From Cutaneotrichosporon cavernicola (lineage: Eukaryota > Basidiomycota > Tremellomycetes > Trichosporonales > Trichosporonaceae): 64,000 nucleotides of DNA. The stretch is taken from contig NC_083395.1 in assembly GCF_030864355.1 (NCBI RefSeq), positions 2,046,001 through 2,110,000 on the forward strand, in the 5' to 3' direction. A program made the position numbers and the translations under genes. The notes beneath the pieces are model-generated. The model was not told where the DNA came from, did not search any database, and was given only the letters and a program-made list of their open reading frames with translations. Positions 32,528-42,693 of the stretch are shown piece after piece (within the stretch, counting starts at the first letter, position 1; each line of letters opens with the position of its first letter).

Positions 32528-34982
32528 ATGTCAACACACGACTTCAGAGCTGATTGGATCACTGGCAAAGACAATGCTCCTTCGTCCGATAATCCCAAGA
32601 AGACAAAGTCTTCGGGCGGAACGTGGGCCACGCTCGGTAAGTGATGCATTTTGCAACCAAACTGCACTCGCTCAACTATGAAGGAGTCTCCCAGCCACTC
32701 GCCCGCGCCCTCAATCTTCGGGGTTTCAAGAACCCCACCCCGATCCAGCGGGCCGCTCTTCCTCCAGCCATGGCCAACCCTTCCAAAGATGTTCTCGGGA
32801 TGGCACGCACTGGCTCGGGGAAAACGCTGGCTTACTTGATTCCCCTCATCCAGTCGCTTGGAGGAGCTCGCAAGGAATCCTCAGGCATTCGATCCTTAAT
32901 CCTGTGTCCCAGCCGTGAACTTGCCGTCCAAGTCCTCAAAGTCGGCAAAGACTTGTCGAGAAGCTTGGCCGGGGCCAACAAAGGCGCCCAACCATTGAAA
33001 TGGAGCATCATCATGGGCGGCGAGTCGCTTGATGCCCAGTTTGAGGCAATGTCTGCGAACCCTGATATGTAAGTCGATTGTCGTGCAGAGAGTAATTGAT
33101 CCCAGCGTCATCGCTACTCCTGGTCGCTTGCTCCATCTGGCTGTTGAGATGGACCTCGACCTGCGGCAAGTGCAGGTGGTGGTTTACGATGAAGCTGATC
33201 AGTGAGCGCTTGCCGCTGTATGGTTCTGACTTTAGCTTGTTCGAGATGGGGTTCGAGGTGCAACTGCGCGAGATTCTGCATCGCCTGCCGACGACGCGAC
33301 ACAACTTGCTGTTCTCGGCGACACTTCCAACGACGCTCGCAGAGTTCGCCAAAGCCGGCTTGAACAATCCGGCATTCATCCGGCTGGACACTGAGCATCG
33401 GATTAGCCCCGACCTCGAACTTGCTTTCCTTTCGGTCAAGCCGGACGAGAAAGAGGCGGCACTCCTCGTACTCTTGCGCGAAGTCATCCACATCCCCGTC
33501 GCCAGTACTGCCACGGACGACAGCCCTCGCGCCATCATCTTTGCGTCTACAAAACATCATGTTGAGTATATCTCGACTCTACTCAAAGCGGCGAACTACC
33601 GGACTTCCTACATCTATGGTTCCCTGGACCAAGTTGCTCGCCAGCAGCAACTTCGCCACTTCCGCGACGGGAAGTCGGAGGTACTCGTTGTCACCGACGT
33701 CGCAGCCCGAGGGCTTGACATCCCCGCGATGGGCCACGTCATCAATTTCGACTTCCCGTCGGGAGTGAGGGTCTTTGTGCATCGGGTTGGCCGCACGGCG
33801 CGTGCTGGACAAAAGGGTCACGCCTGGAGCTTGGTCACCCGCGATGACCTGCCATACTTACATGACCTAGAAACCTTCCTGGAGCGTCCCATCGTCTCCG
33901 ACGCAGGCGCTTTCGGTACAGTTCCTCGAGACAGCCTCGAGGCAACTTTGGAGTACATCCTCCACAACTTGGAGACGTCTGAATCCCAACTTGAATCATT
34001 GCGGAGCGTCATGAAGCGTGGTCAGGCAATGTTCGAACGATCCCGGAACAAGGCGAGTCGTGAGGGTTATCGCGCTCTCAAAGCTGGCAAGGAGAGTCGG
34101 AATACGACCCGTACACATTCGGCTTTCCTATCCCTCGAAGAAGAGAACGGGGGGGAAGAAAAGAGGGCGACACTCCTCGCCGCGATCCAATCTTACAACC
34201 CTCACGAGACGATCTTCGAGGTGGGAGCGCGTGGTGGCCAACAAGCAACGGCAGTGGTGATGAAGCAGCGCCGACAGGCGTTGGCTCGGAGTCGGGCGCG
34301 CAGGCAACAACCTCTCGCCTCTGAAGGGGGAGTTGATCTGGGGTTTGATCCAGCCGACACTGATGGCGACGTGAGTGCTATTGCAACACCAAGCCTTGAT
34401 GCCTTGACACTGACAAGCAGATTCACGTTACGAAACCCACCAAGTCTTACCGTGATCCCAACTTCTTCTTGCCCCATGAGAATGTTGAGACAAACCGATC
34501 CAAAGGGTGAGACTTCTTGGTGATGTGTGCGTCCCGGACTAACATAACAGCTACTCCCTCTCCGAAGGGACCTCATTCGCGGAGCAGGCCCGGTCTGCGA
34601 CGATGGATCTGAATGCCGACGATGCAGACCCGCAACGTGCTCAAAAAGCGAGCCAGCTCAAGTGGGACAAGAAGCGGAAGCGGTTCGTCAAGGACACCCC
34701 TGGCGAGGACAACAAGAAGATGATCAGGGGCGAGAGTGGCGCACTGCTTCCCGCCACATTCAAGAGCGGCCGCTTCGCTGAATGGAAGAAGACTGCACAC
34801 CGACTCTCAGGCCAGCGCACTGGGCCGCAGTCTCAAAACTCGGCTGGCCTCGCGAACGCTGAAACCATTCTCAAGGGCCGGCGTGAGAAGGAGAAGGTGA
34901 GTAGTAGCCACACCAATTGCAATGCTAACCGATTTAGCGCCAGCAGAAGAATGGTCGCATTTCCAAAAAGCGTCGGTTGTAG
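32528..34982 (+). CDS. DBP10: DEAD-box RNA helicase Dbp10 (60S biogenesis)
   Basis: Nucleolar helicase in pre-60S assembly. Seven exons, 32528-32636, 32684-33068, 33106-33201, 33236-34370, 34421-34506, 34551-34896, 34938-34982 (733 aa). Helicase motifs are in order: Q-motif region [17 protein letters not shown], Walker [43 protein letters not shown] box VVYDEADHLFEMGF, SAT ([19 protein letters not shown]), then [20 protein letters not shown] and [16 protein letters not shown]. The C-terminal DBP10CT region reads [20 protein letters not shown], then [20 protein letters not shown] and [17 protein letters not shown]. The end is basic ([10 protein letters not shown]). The C-terminal domain is what separates Dbp10 from other DEAD-box proteins. 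Confidence 0.92.
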
Positions 34983-35178
34983 TGGCTGTACAAGAGTGAA
35001 TGAGACTGGTGATTCTTCTGGCTGCAGGCTGTCACGATCAAAGAAACATGAACGAAGAAACATGCAACGCGGTGTCTATTGAATGAATAGCGGGGAAGTC
35101 CGGCTTTAGCGTTGTGGCGCACGGTTGTTTATCTCGAGGGACTACTGGCGATGGAGCTTTGAGACACATTATTTTATC

Positions 35179-35892
35179 ATGGCCATCGACTACTCCAGTC
35201 AGAGCTATTGGCGCGTCCGCCTCTCGAAGGAGAAGGACCAAGGTTTCGAATGGCTCGTCCCTTCCTCCGACGTCTTGTCCACCATCTCCCAGGTTGTCGG
35301 CGACTTGAAATCGACAACTACTCGAATCTCAATCCTCCATTTTGGATGTGGCTCCTCTTCACTTGGCATTGAACTCCAAAGGCATCTCGGTGACCGGGTT
35401 GCAGTCTCAGACGCCGACTACGCCAGTTCAAGCTTGCATTCGCGCGAACCGACCCCCAACTTGTCCGACACGCCTTGGTCCCTTCAAGTTCCTCTTCACG
35501 AGATTGATGTCCTTGACCTGAATTCGTTGAGATCCATCACGCCGGCTGATGGATGGGACGTCCTCGTCGACAAGTCTACAGCGGATGCGATCTCATGTCA
35601 CCCCCCGTTACCCAGCTCATCACCGTCGAATCAAGAGTCTGGAGCAGACCAAGTTGACGCGCTCGACGTCCTTTGCAACAACCTCAGCGCTGTAGCCTCT
35701 CAACATTGCCGATGGGTCAGCGTCTCGTACTCTCCCAGGAGGTTCGACTTCCTGGCACATCGCCCAGACGGAAGGTGGCGAGTGGTCGCCAAAATTCCCG
35801 CGAGGTTGCAGCCGACAACGAGCACCAAGGACGGGCATGTCGTCCATCAACCAGTGACTGGGACATGGGTCTGGGTTCTGGAGCACAGGTAG
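35179..35892 (+). CDS. Class I SAM-dependent methyltransferase, METTL13/EFM-like
   Basis: An intronless frame of 237 aa counted from the ATG at 35179 (MAIDYSSQSYWRVRLSKEKD). The upstream ATG at 35125 adds 18 unlikely residues. The N-terminal YWxxRxxxEKxxxFEWL pattern and motif I ISILHFGCGSSSLGIELQRH match small protein-lysine methyltransferases of the METTL13/CSKMT type. An acidic residue after motif I (VAVSDADYASSSL) and the post-motif block DVLVDKSTADAI agree with this. The substrate is unknown; elongation factors and citrate synthase are targets of relatives. Its stop lies 31 bp from the stop of the convergent LisH/WD40 gene, so the transcripts probably overlap. Confidence 0.7.
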   Translation: MAIDYSSQSYWRVRLSKEKDQGFEWLVPSSDVLSTISQVVGDLKSTTTRISILHFGCGSSSLGIELQRHLGDRVAVSDADYASSSLHSREPTPNLSDTPWSLQVPLHEIDVLDLNSLRSITPADGWDVLVDKSTADAISCHPPLPSSSPSNQESGADQVDALDVLCNNLSAVASQHCRWVSVSYSPRRFDFLAHRPDGRWRVVAKIPARLQPTTSTKDGHVVHQPVTGTWVWVLEHR

Positions 35893-35923
35893 CTTTTCAT
35901 ACCAAGAAGCAGTTTGAGGATAA

Positions 35924-38333
35924 CTACAGGAGCGATCCCACATAGGCGGTCATGAGGGACTTGTTGTGGAGCCCAACAGCCAGCTGTTGGCCGTCGTGTC
36001 GCCAAGCCATTGTCATCTTCAGTTAGTTGTCAAATCAGATCGAATCCTACCATCATCGGCCGGTCACGGGTACTTTGTCGCTCCAGTTCCTCTTCGACTT
36101 CATACTCCTTGAGGACTTCGCCAGTCTGGGGTAAGTTAAGATACGAACATCGTCCGAAACATACCACTACGTCCCAGAGAATGGCCTTGCCATTCCATCC
36201 GCCTCCCGCGAGCACACCCCCGGGGCGAGTCAAGCTTGAGGTTGGTGAGAACGCGATTGAGCCAGTGCCATGTTCAAGGCCAGCCAGAGCGTGGAGACAT
36301 TCACCTGAGCTCGCATCGAACAATTTGACCGTTGAGTCTTGGCCACCCCTAGCGTTAACGAGTTCGAAAACGAGAGCTCACGCTGCGATGATCATTCGGC
36401 CATCTTTACACGTAGGGCCCCATTCGACCGTATTCATGCGCTTGTTGTCGGTGCTGCTGTTGACCACTTGGAGGCGATTGACGCAGTATTCGGATCCTGG
36501 CAACACCGTCATTTGGAAAAACTCGTCCGTCGACGGCTCCTTCTCTCGGGGCTGCTTACTCGGCGAGAGCGAACGGCTTACTGTGCCACGGTCCGCTGGG
36601 TAATGTGGAAGCTTCCAGATCATGATGGATCCATCGTCCGAGACAGACGCAAGTAGGCGTTGTTGGTCACCCTCGCCAGGACGAGCTGGCGACCACTTGA
36701 CCCTTGTTACATCATCTGAGTGGCCTTTGAGGGTGAATCGTGGGCGACGGTCATTGGATCGATAGATGAAGATTGTGTGGTCGTTACCGCCGGACGCAAA
36801 GACATCGTCATCGAGCCAGTCGACATCGTTCACTTCCTTGGTGTGTGACTCGAAGCTCAGTTGCTTGGGTGACTGCAAATCAAAGTTGAGAAGGAACAGG
36901 CAAACTGTGAAGTCGTCCTTGGCGGCCAATAACGAGTTGCCCGAGGGGTTAAATTTGAGAGAATTGATGGTCCCGCGTCCGTAGCTTAGAATGCCTTGCA
37001 ATTGTCCAGAGGGGGTGAAAAGGCGACCGACACCATCGGACGCTTGTCGTCAGCATCTTACCATCCACACGCGTACCTGTCACAAACACTGTCCCATCGG
37101 GATGCCACGCCAGTGCAGTGACGGCCTTCTTCGAACTATCAATCGCCTTGTGGCTGATAGACGTGGGCTTCTGCTGCAATTGGAGGGCGTGGCTGGATGA
37201 ATCCGCGGCCTCCATGAAATGCCACCGCCGAGCAGTTCCATCATTGCTACCGGTCACCAGCACCTCCTTGTCCTTAGGATTCCAGGCGAGGCATGTGACC
37301 TGCGGATGAGGAACTCGCCTGAAAAAAGTCACCTACAGCATCGCGATGCTCCGTCCAGGAGCTTCCCTCGCTTGCAGCAAGGCCCAGGATGCCACTGGAT
37401 TTAGAGCCTCTTGATGCGAGCTTCGGGTCCTTGACATCCTCCGCCTTCGATTTCCTACGATCGTCATCGCGGATCCTTTTGGATGCGGGGGTCGTAATCC
37501 CCGTTTCGCCGGAAGGGATGCTTGCATCCGTTAGTCCATGTCGAGGGCTAGCGGTTCGGCCACTTCGCGAAAGGTCTGCCGCCTTGGCAGTCACCGTGGC
37601 ATCACTGGCACTCTTCCTCTTGCCCTTGCCTATAGCAAGTGGGGATGGTACGTCCATGTCACGAGACGGAGGAGGGGAGTTACCACCATGGTCAGCAGCA
37701 GGAGGTTCTTGTATCTGACGGACTGGAAAGGTGTCTGGACGTCTGGGGGGTGGCGAGGACGACACCCCTGGAACAGACAATTCACCCTCAGGCGAGCAAG
37801 TGTGTGGGACGAGGAGCTGAAACCGGGAGTTACAGGCTGGCATAAACGCGTCCTATAAAGTTAGCGCACAAAGCTGCGATTATGGCCTTGCAGGACATAC
37901 AGGTTCAGTCGTAGTGTGGCGCTCGATCTCTTCCCATCGCAAGGCCTTCCACAGCTTGCGAATCAACTCTCCGCGAGCGATCTTGTCCTGAGGAGCACCG
38001 AAAGTTTCTGACGCTGACCCCCGGGTAGCACCGTTGGTGCGGCTGCTACCAAAGGTGTTGGAAGCAGATCGTTGGGAGGGGGGGACAGGGTACCCAGGGT
38101 TGAACTGTTGGAACAGAGCAGTCGAAGGAAGCGCCGACTCGGATAGGAGAGTGAAAGCCGTGTGCTTGAAGTTGGACTCGAGCAAATACTGGAGTGGTTT
38201 CAGCACATCGAGATGTTGCAGAGCGCGCAATCATACTGACGAGGTAGATGAGAATGTTGATCTCCTCGCTTGTGAGGTGAACATTACCAGGCCCCGCCAA
38301 CTGCCCAATGGCAGGTCCGTTTTCGGGGGCCAT
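35924..38333 (-). CDS. LisH/WD40 corepressor protein, TBL1/Sif2-like
   Basis: Probable subunit of the Set3/SMRT-type histone deacetylase complex. Eight exons, 38333-38241, 38188-37901, 37852-37337, 37299-37077, 37042-36382, 36348-36165, 36125-36051, 36016-35924 (710 aa). The LisH motif is split by intron 1 and reads LTSEEINILIYL then YLLESNFKHTAFTLLSES. A KLWKALRWEEIERH helix and a disordered Ser/Pro/Lys linker lead to WD40 blades: VTCLAWNPKDKEVLVTGSND, VTALAWHPDGTVFVTASDG, INSLKFNPSGNSLLAAKDDF, VNDVDWLDDDVFASGGNDHT, VTRVKWSPA...SDDGSIMIW, a short blade with TVKLFDASSGECLHAL, and MAWRHDGQQLAVGLHNKSLM. This is the Tbl1/Sif2 layout. The last exon is inferred from the WD-like sequence and a good branch/acceptor. 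Confidence 0.8.
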
Positions 38334-39071
38334 GTAGAGTTATGAGGTGATAAACAGTCGCGATGGCCGAAGTGGTAGGAGGCAATCGGTATTGGGGAAA
38401 GGATATGTGAGGAGTTGAGGAAGGAGGGCCCAAGGAAGGACGACTAGACGAAGGAGGGATGGATGGATGAGTGGTTGGGGATGAGGACGAGGATACGGAT
38501 GAGGAAGGAAGCGCACAATCGTACGAGGGCACAGTTAAAGGAGGGTCGGGAGGAGTGGGAAGTGGATGGTGGTAATGATGATAATGATGGTGATGTTGAT
38601 GTTGATGGTTACGGTGATCTGGTGATGATGGGGAGTTGGCAAGCTGGTGGAGGTTAGTTCGGTCTAGATATCTAGCTTGGTGGCCAAATGCCAACTGCTG
38701 CTTACAGTAACGGCCACAATTGTTTATCGCCGTCATGCCGCCGCAGCTGCCACAGCCGCCACAACCACCACACATTCAACTTGTTGACCGCGTGGTTGAA
38801 GCGTGGCTACCCTGGCCATGCAAGCCCTGCATTTCCAGCATCCCCTCTGCACGCGTCTCTTGATGCCACCAGGACCCGGTTGGAACGTTGGAACACGACG
38901 TGAGATCTTGTCACAACTACTTGAACAACTCGCTCACACATCACATCACACATCCCATCGTCATTTCACCACTCCTCACAGCCCTCCCGTGAAGCTCATC
39001 GGTCAACCCTATTTCTCTCTGCCCGCGCCCCCCCTCCTCCTCCTGCCGCTCCCCGTCATCCAAGCCTCATC
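38334..39071. promoter_or_regulatory. Divergent promoter interval, LisH/WD40 gene and TMEM115
   Basis: About 740 bp without a supported gene. It includes a degenerate GATGGTGATG-type repeat around 38565-38625 and CACATCACA-type repeats near 38935-38960. A minus-strand frame over 38284-38775 is His/Ser/Pro low-complexity sequence, not a gene. Confidence 0.5.
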
Positions 39072-40310
39072 ATGCCGCCAATTTCCTTCCTCCCTTTCCT
39101 ACAAACTGTGCCATGGGGCACACGCGTCTTAACCGCGCTCCTCATCTTTGCCTCCCTCACGCAGTTCGTCCTTTCCTCGATCGTTCGTGAAAACTCGTCC
39201 GTCTTGCCCTCATATGGACACGAACTACCCTGGCTGGTACTGGTCCCAAAGACGAGTTGGAAGTTTCCATGGACCCTCCTCACATCTGGCTTCGTCGAGC
39301 TGAATCTCATCGAGGTGAGCAAACACAACTCCGACAATCCCATCACCATCGGTCCTACTTGCTGACATGGTCTGCAGCTCGTCTTCTCTCTTGTCACGGT
39401 CCCTCTGGCATGTCGTTATCTGGAACGACTCTGGGGCATCCGAGAGCTCGCTCGATTCACATGCGTGGTCATCGTGGCGTCCAACATCATTGCGTTTGGG
39501 TTTGCCTGGATCCTCTACATCGTTCTCGGCTCTGATGCGGTCATGTAAGTTGCAGCTACTGCAGGGATCGACTGACAGTATAGCGCAGGCTTGCCGTTCC
39601 ATGGCCTGTCTGCTCTTCAGTCAGGCATTCTGGTGGCGTTTACGCAGATCATCCCAGAGCACCAGATTCAGCTTTTCGGTGTTCTGAAAGCGCGAGTCAA
39701 GGTGAGTGTGGGGTTTCATGACATGTTAGCGTCGCGCTCATACTAACGCCTTAGACCATCCCTGGCGTCTTCCTTCTCGTCTCCAACGTACTCGTTGTGA
39801 TCCTTGGACCGTCTCCATACATCCTGATCCAGTTCGGCTTCTTTGTCGCTTGGGTGTACCTACGCTTCTTCAAGCTGTCAGAGAACGGCGAGTATCGAGG
39901 TGACAGGAGCGAGACGTTCGCTTTCCAGTACTGGTTCCCTCCTATTGTTCGGTGAGCACAAAATTCGTATATGCGAGGATGAAGCTTACCACCTCAGGCC
40001 CTACATTGTCGTCGTTTCCAATCATGTGTTTCACCTCGCGGTGAAGATGCGACTGGTTCAGCCTTGGGAGGACACGATGGGCACGCCCTACGCTGTGCTC
40101 CCTGGTCCAGGCGGCGCCAGGGCGGAGGCCGAGCGCCGACGGTCAGTGCCTCATTCTGCGACATCTAACTGATTCTCCAGTGAGCTGGCCTTGAGGGCTC
40201 TTGATGCTCGTTTGGCCACTTCGTCGCCGGCGCCACCGGCTCCACCTACGACAACGCAAACCCCGGGCACCACCACCGAACCCGCACCCGAAGGTTCTAA
40301 CACTCAGTAG
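39072..40310 (+). CDS. Golgi rhomboid-like membrane protein, TMEM115 family (DUF1751)
   Basis: Predicted multi-pass Golgi protein of the TMEM115/DUF1751 family, related to inactive rhomboids and linked to retrograde transport in animals. Six exons, 39072-39314, 39378-39544, 39584-39701, 39755-39951, 39998-40141, 40181-40310 (332 aa). Family hallmarks are FPWTLLTSGFVELNLIELVF, then TVPLACRYLERLWGIRELAR (pattern GRYLEPxWGxxEL) and GLPFHGLSALQSGILVAFTQ, ending in YLRFFKLSENGEYRGDRSET with FAFQYWFPPIVRPYI. At least five hydrophobic segments are evident. The C-terminal tail is Pro/Thr-rich and presumably cytosolic. Confidence 0.85.
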
Positions 40311-40489
40311 TTGGCAGGTGGAAGCCTCGGGTTCGAACCCTTACGTTGACTGGAGGAGATGAACTTTATTCAACATGAGACGCTTTACCATCGTGACAAG
40401 TCTAATCTATTCATCAAAGTCCATCGGTTACGGGTCAATGTTCTGCATACTGGGAAGAGAGAGCGGTAGATAAGTGTGGTTGACAAGTC

Positions 40490-42693
40490 CTAACATGTCT
40501 CCAGCAGACTGTTCTTCTGTATTGTCAGCGGGTTCGCAATGGCAAACTTACAGGGAAGTTGTAGCCGGCTTGGCTGAAAAGCGTGATGTTCGGGTTGTTG
40601 TACGGCTCGGGATGAGAGTTGATGTACGCCGCTGTGGGGTGGTCCTCAGGGTCGCAACCAAGATAACCGTAGTCGGGGATCTGGTACACACGTACGTAGT
40701 CGATGAGCATGTAAGCTGGCCACTGGAGGTTCTGGAAGTCGACCTGCTGGAAGCCGTTTGACATGCCAAAGTTGATGATCTGAACATTAGCTTATTCACA
40801 GCTGCAGGTTGCTGCGACCACCATAGGCTCACCAAGTACATGGGTTCCTGCGTGATGGGCCGCTGGCTGACACCCGAGAGCGGGTTCGGTCCTGTGGACT
40901 TGGCCTCCATGGTCCACGACTTCTCGTTGCCAGACACCCAGGTAACGTATCCCTTGCTCTCGTCATTCTTGTCGGCGAACACCTCGACACCTGCAGAGTC
41001 AGAGCGATTCGTCAACAATCACCCACCGTAGATGTTGAAATCACCATTGGTGCCAGTGTAAACGCTGTTTTCCACATACACCAAACCTGAGACGGCCTGC
41101 TGATAGACACCGCCCAGGTATGAGTTCCACATGGTGATGTCTGTGGCCCAAATGGTCGCACCCGCTGAAGAGTTGTCGAACTGGTAATCGGCGTCGAACG
41201 GAGCGACCTGCGCAGATTGCGACATCTGACCCCTTCTCCTCGACGTGTCGATTTGGCCCTAAAGTCAGCAAGGACATGGCTGTCTTAACGCACCTCAATA
41301 ACGTCAATCTCTGGCGCTCCCCGCCCTACACCAACATTGGGCCCGGGGTGATCCTCGCCCTTGCATGTGCACGAGGAAAGACGTTGACCCGGAAGGCTGA
41401 TGTGGTTAGCGTACAGAAGCCAGGCTAGCAACTCACAAGGACAACGGATCACCGTCTGACGTCGTCATGCCACCAGGAGGCGTGGTCTGTCCAGAACCAG
41501 CCGGCCAAGTCTGGTTAGGCAGGGTGCCAACGTCGCAAGCGGTGTACGTGTACGGCCAAAGACCGTCGGTAGTGCCGCCGTAACCAGCCCGGCCTAGGTT
41601 ACCAAGAGTCCATACACCGGGCCAGAAGCCACCAATACGATTGTTGCCGGGGAGGGACACGGAGATTTCGAAGTAGTAGCTCCACTGGAAACACATCTGG
41701 TTCCACGACTGCAACATACCGGACTTGAACTGGAGGTCGTTGATGGGCTCCTGCGTCATGGTGATCCGGAGGTTCCCACCCTCCGTGGTAATCGCAGAGG
41801 GGTGGTACCATTCCAGGTCCCTGACAGTCAGTAGCAGCCTAGCGCATGTGTGTGTCATTGCCGAATACTTACACAGTGGGCCAGTAATGCAAATCGCTTC
41901 CGGTCAGTCTTGGAACAACAAAACGAGGGTCAACTTACACTCCAGTCCAGAATGGATCATCGCCAGGGTAGAATGTCCGACCTTCCTTGTTAAACTCGTC
42001 CGAGAAGACGAGGTCGTAACCCTTCCCGTCGTAGCCCACGCGACTGTGAGCCGCCAGAGGCGTGTCTGGGTCGATGAGGCTTGGAAACCCAGGGATCAAC
42101 GGGACTTGGCCAGTGGCATTCGTGCCCCCGAGGTTGAACGCGCCGTTGTTAGTTTGGTGGCGGTCCGTGTAGGTGGTGATAATCGGGTACCCAGCGAAGA
42201 GAGTGATGAGGCAAAGTAGAAGGAGGACAAGGCACCCAATGTTCACGATACCACGCAGAGTGAAGATTGAGCCGCCGCGATCATTCTGTTGCCGTGTCAG
42301 CCAAGGTTCGCTTCCAGTCGCGGGACACACCTTGCGGTCACGCTTGGGGTCTGGGTTGTGGAGATAGTCGTCAGCCTCGGGGTCGTTCCAGCCCCATCCG
42401 TCGCTGGCACTTGATGCTGCTCCACCACGGGTACCGTGGGTAGATGTCGACCTGGGAGCCGACAACCGCGAACCAGACGACAAACGCGAACCAGCAGAGC
42501 CTCCGAGCAAAGATGCAGTTGAGGGGACAGGGTCAGTCGAAGCTGCTGGCCCGTAGCGTCTCGAGGATCGCTGCTACAGTCAGCACGGGATCCTGCCGCC
42601 AGAAAGACTGGCGTAACATACCTGGCTGTAGTCGAGGTTGGGACTACGAGTGCCCGGTGGCAAGAGCGCACTTTGGTCTCCAGAGGCCGACAT
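40490..42693 (-). CDS. KRE6: Kre6/Skn1-type beta-1,6-glucan synthesis protein (GH16-like)
   Basis: Type II membrane glycosidase-like protein needed for cell-wall beta-1,6-glucan. Ten exons, 42693-42622, 42570-42331, 42285-41939, 41896-41873, 41820-41437, 41396-41294, 41258-41027, 40990-40833, 40779-40552, 40516-40490 (604 aa). The cytosolic N-terminus is Ser/Gly/Arg-rich, followed by a TM segment (about 117-138, [20 protein letters not shown]). The luminal domain has [60 protein letters not shown] and the GH16 catalytic signature GAPEIDVIE (Glu about 385 and 390). The protein ends [14 protein letters not shown] as in the family. Exon 4 is a 24-nt microexon encoding part of LHYWPT. Skn1 is equally possible; the two are paralogues in yeast. 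Confidence 0.92.

Noticed and set aside
38284..38775. Minus-strand His/Pro/Ser frame in the LisH/WD40-TMEM115 gap
   Set aside because: It is the translation of GATGGT-type repeats, overlaps the LisH exon in another frame and has no family-like sequence.
40312..40345. tRNA-like sequence with GGTTCGAACCC after the TMEM115 stop
   Set aside because: It resembles a B box and a weak A-box-like TGGCAGGTGG lies nearby, but spacing is far too short and no acceptor, D or anticodon stems can be drawn.
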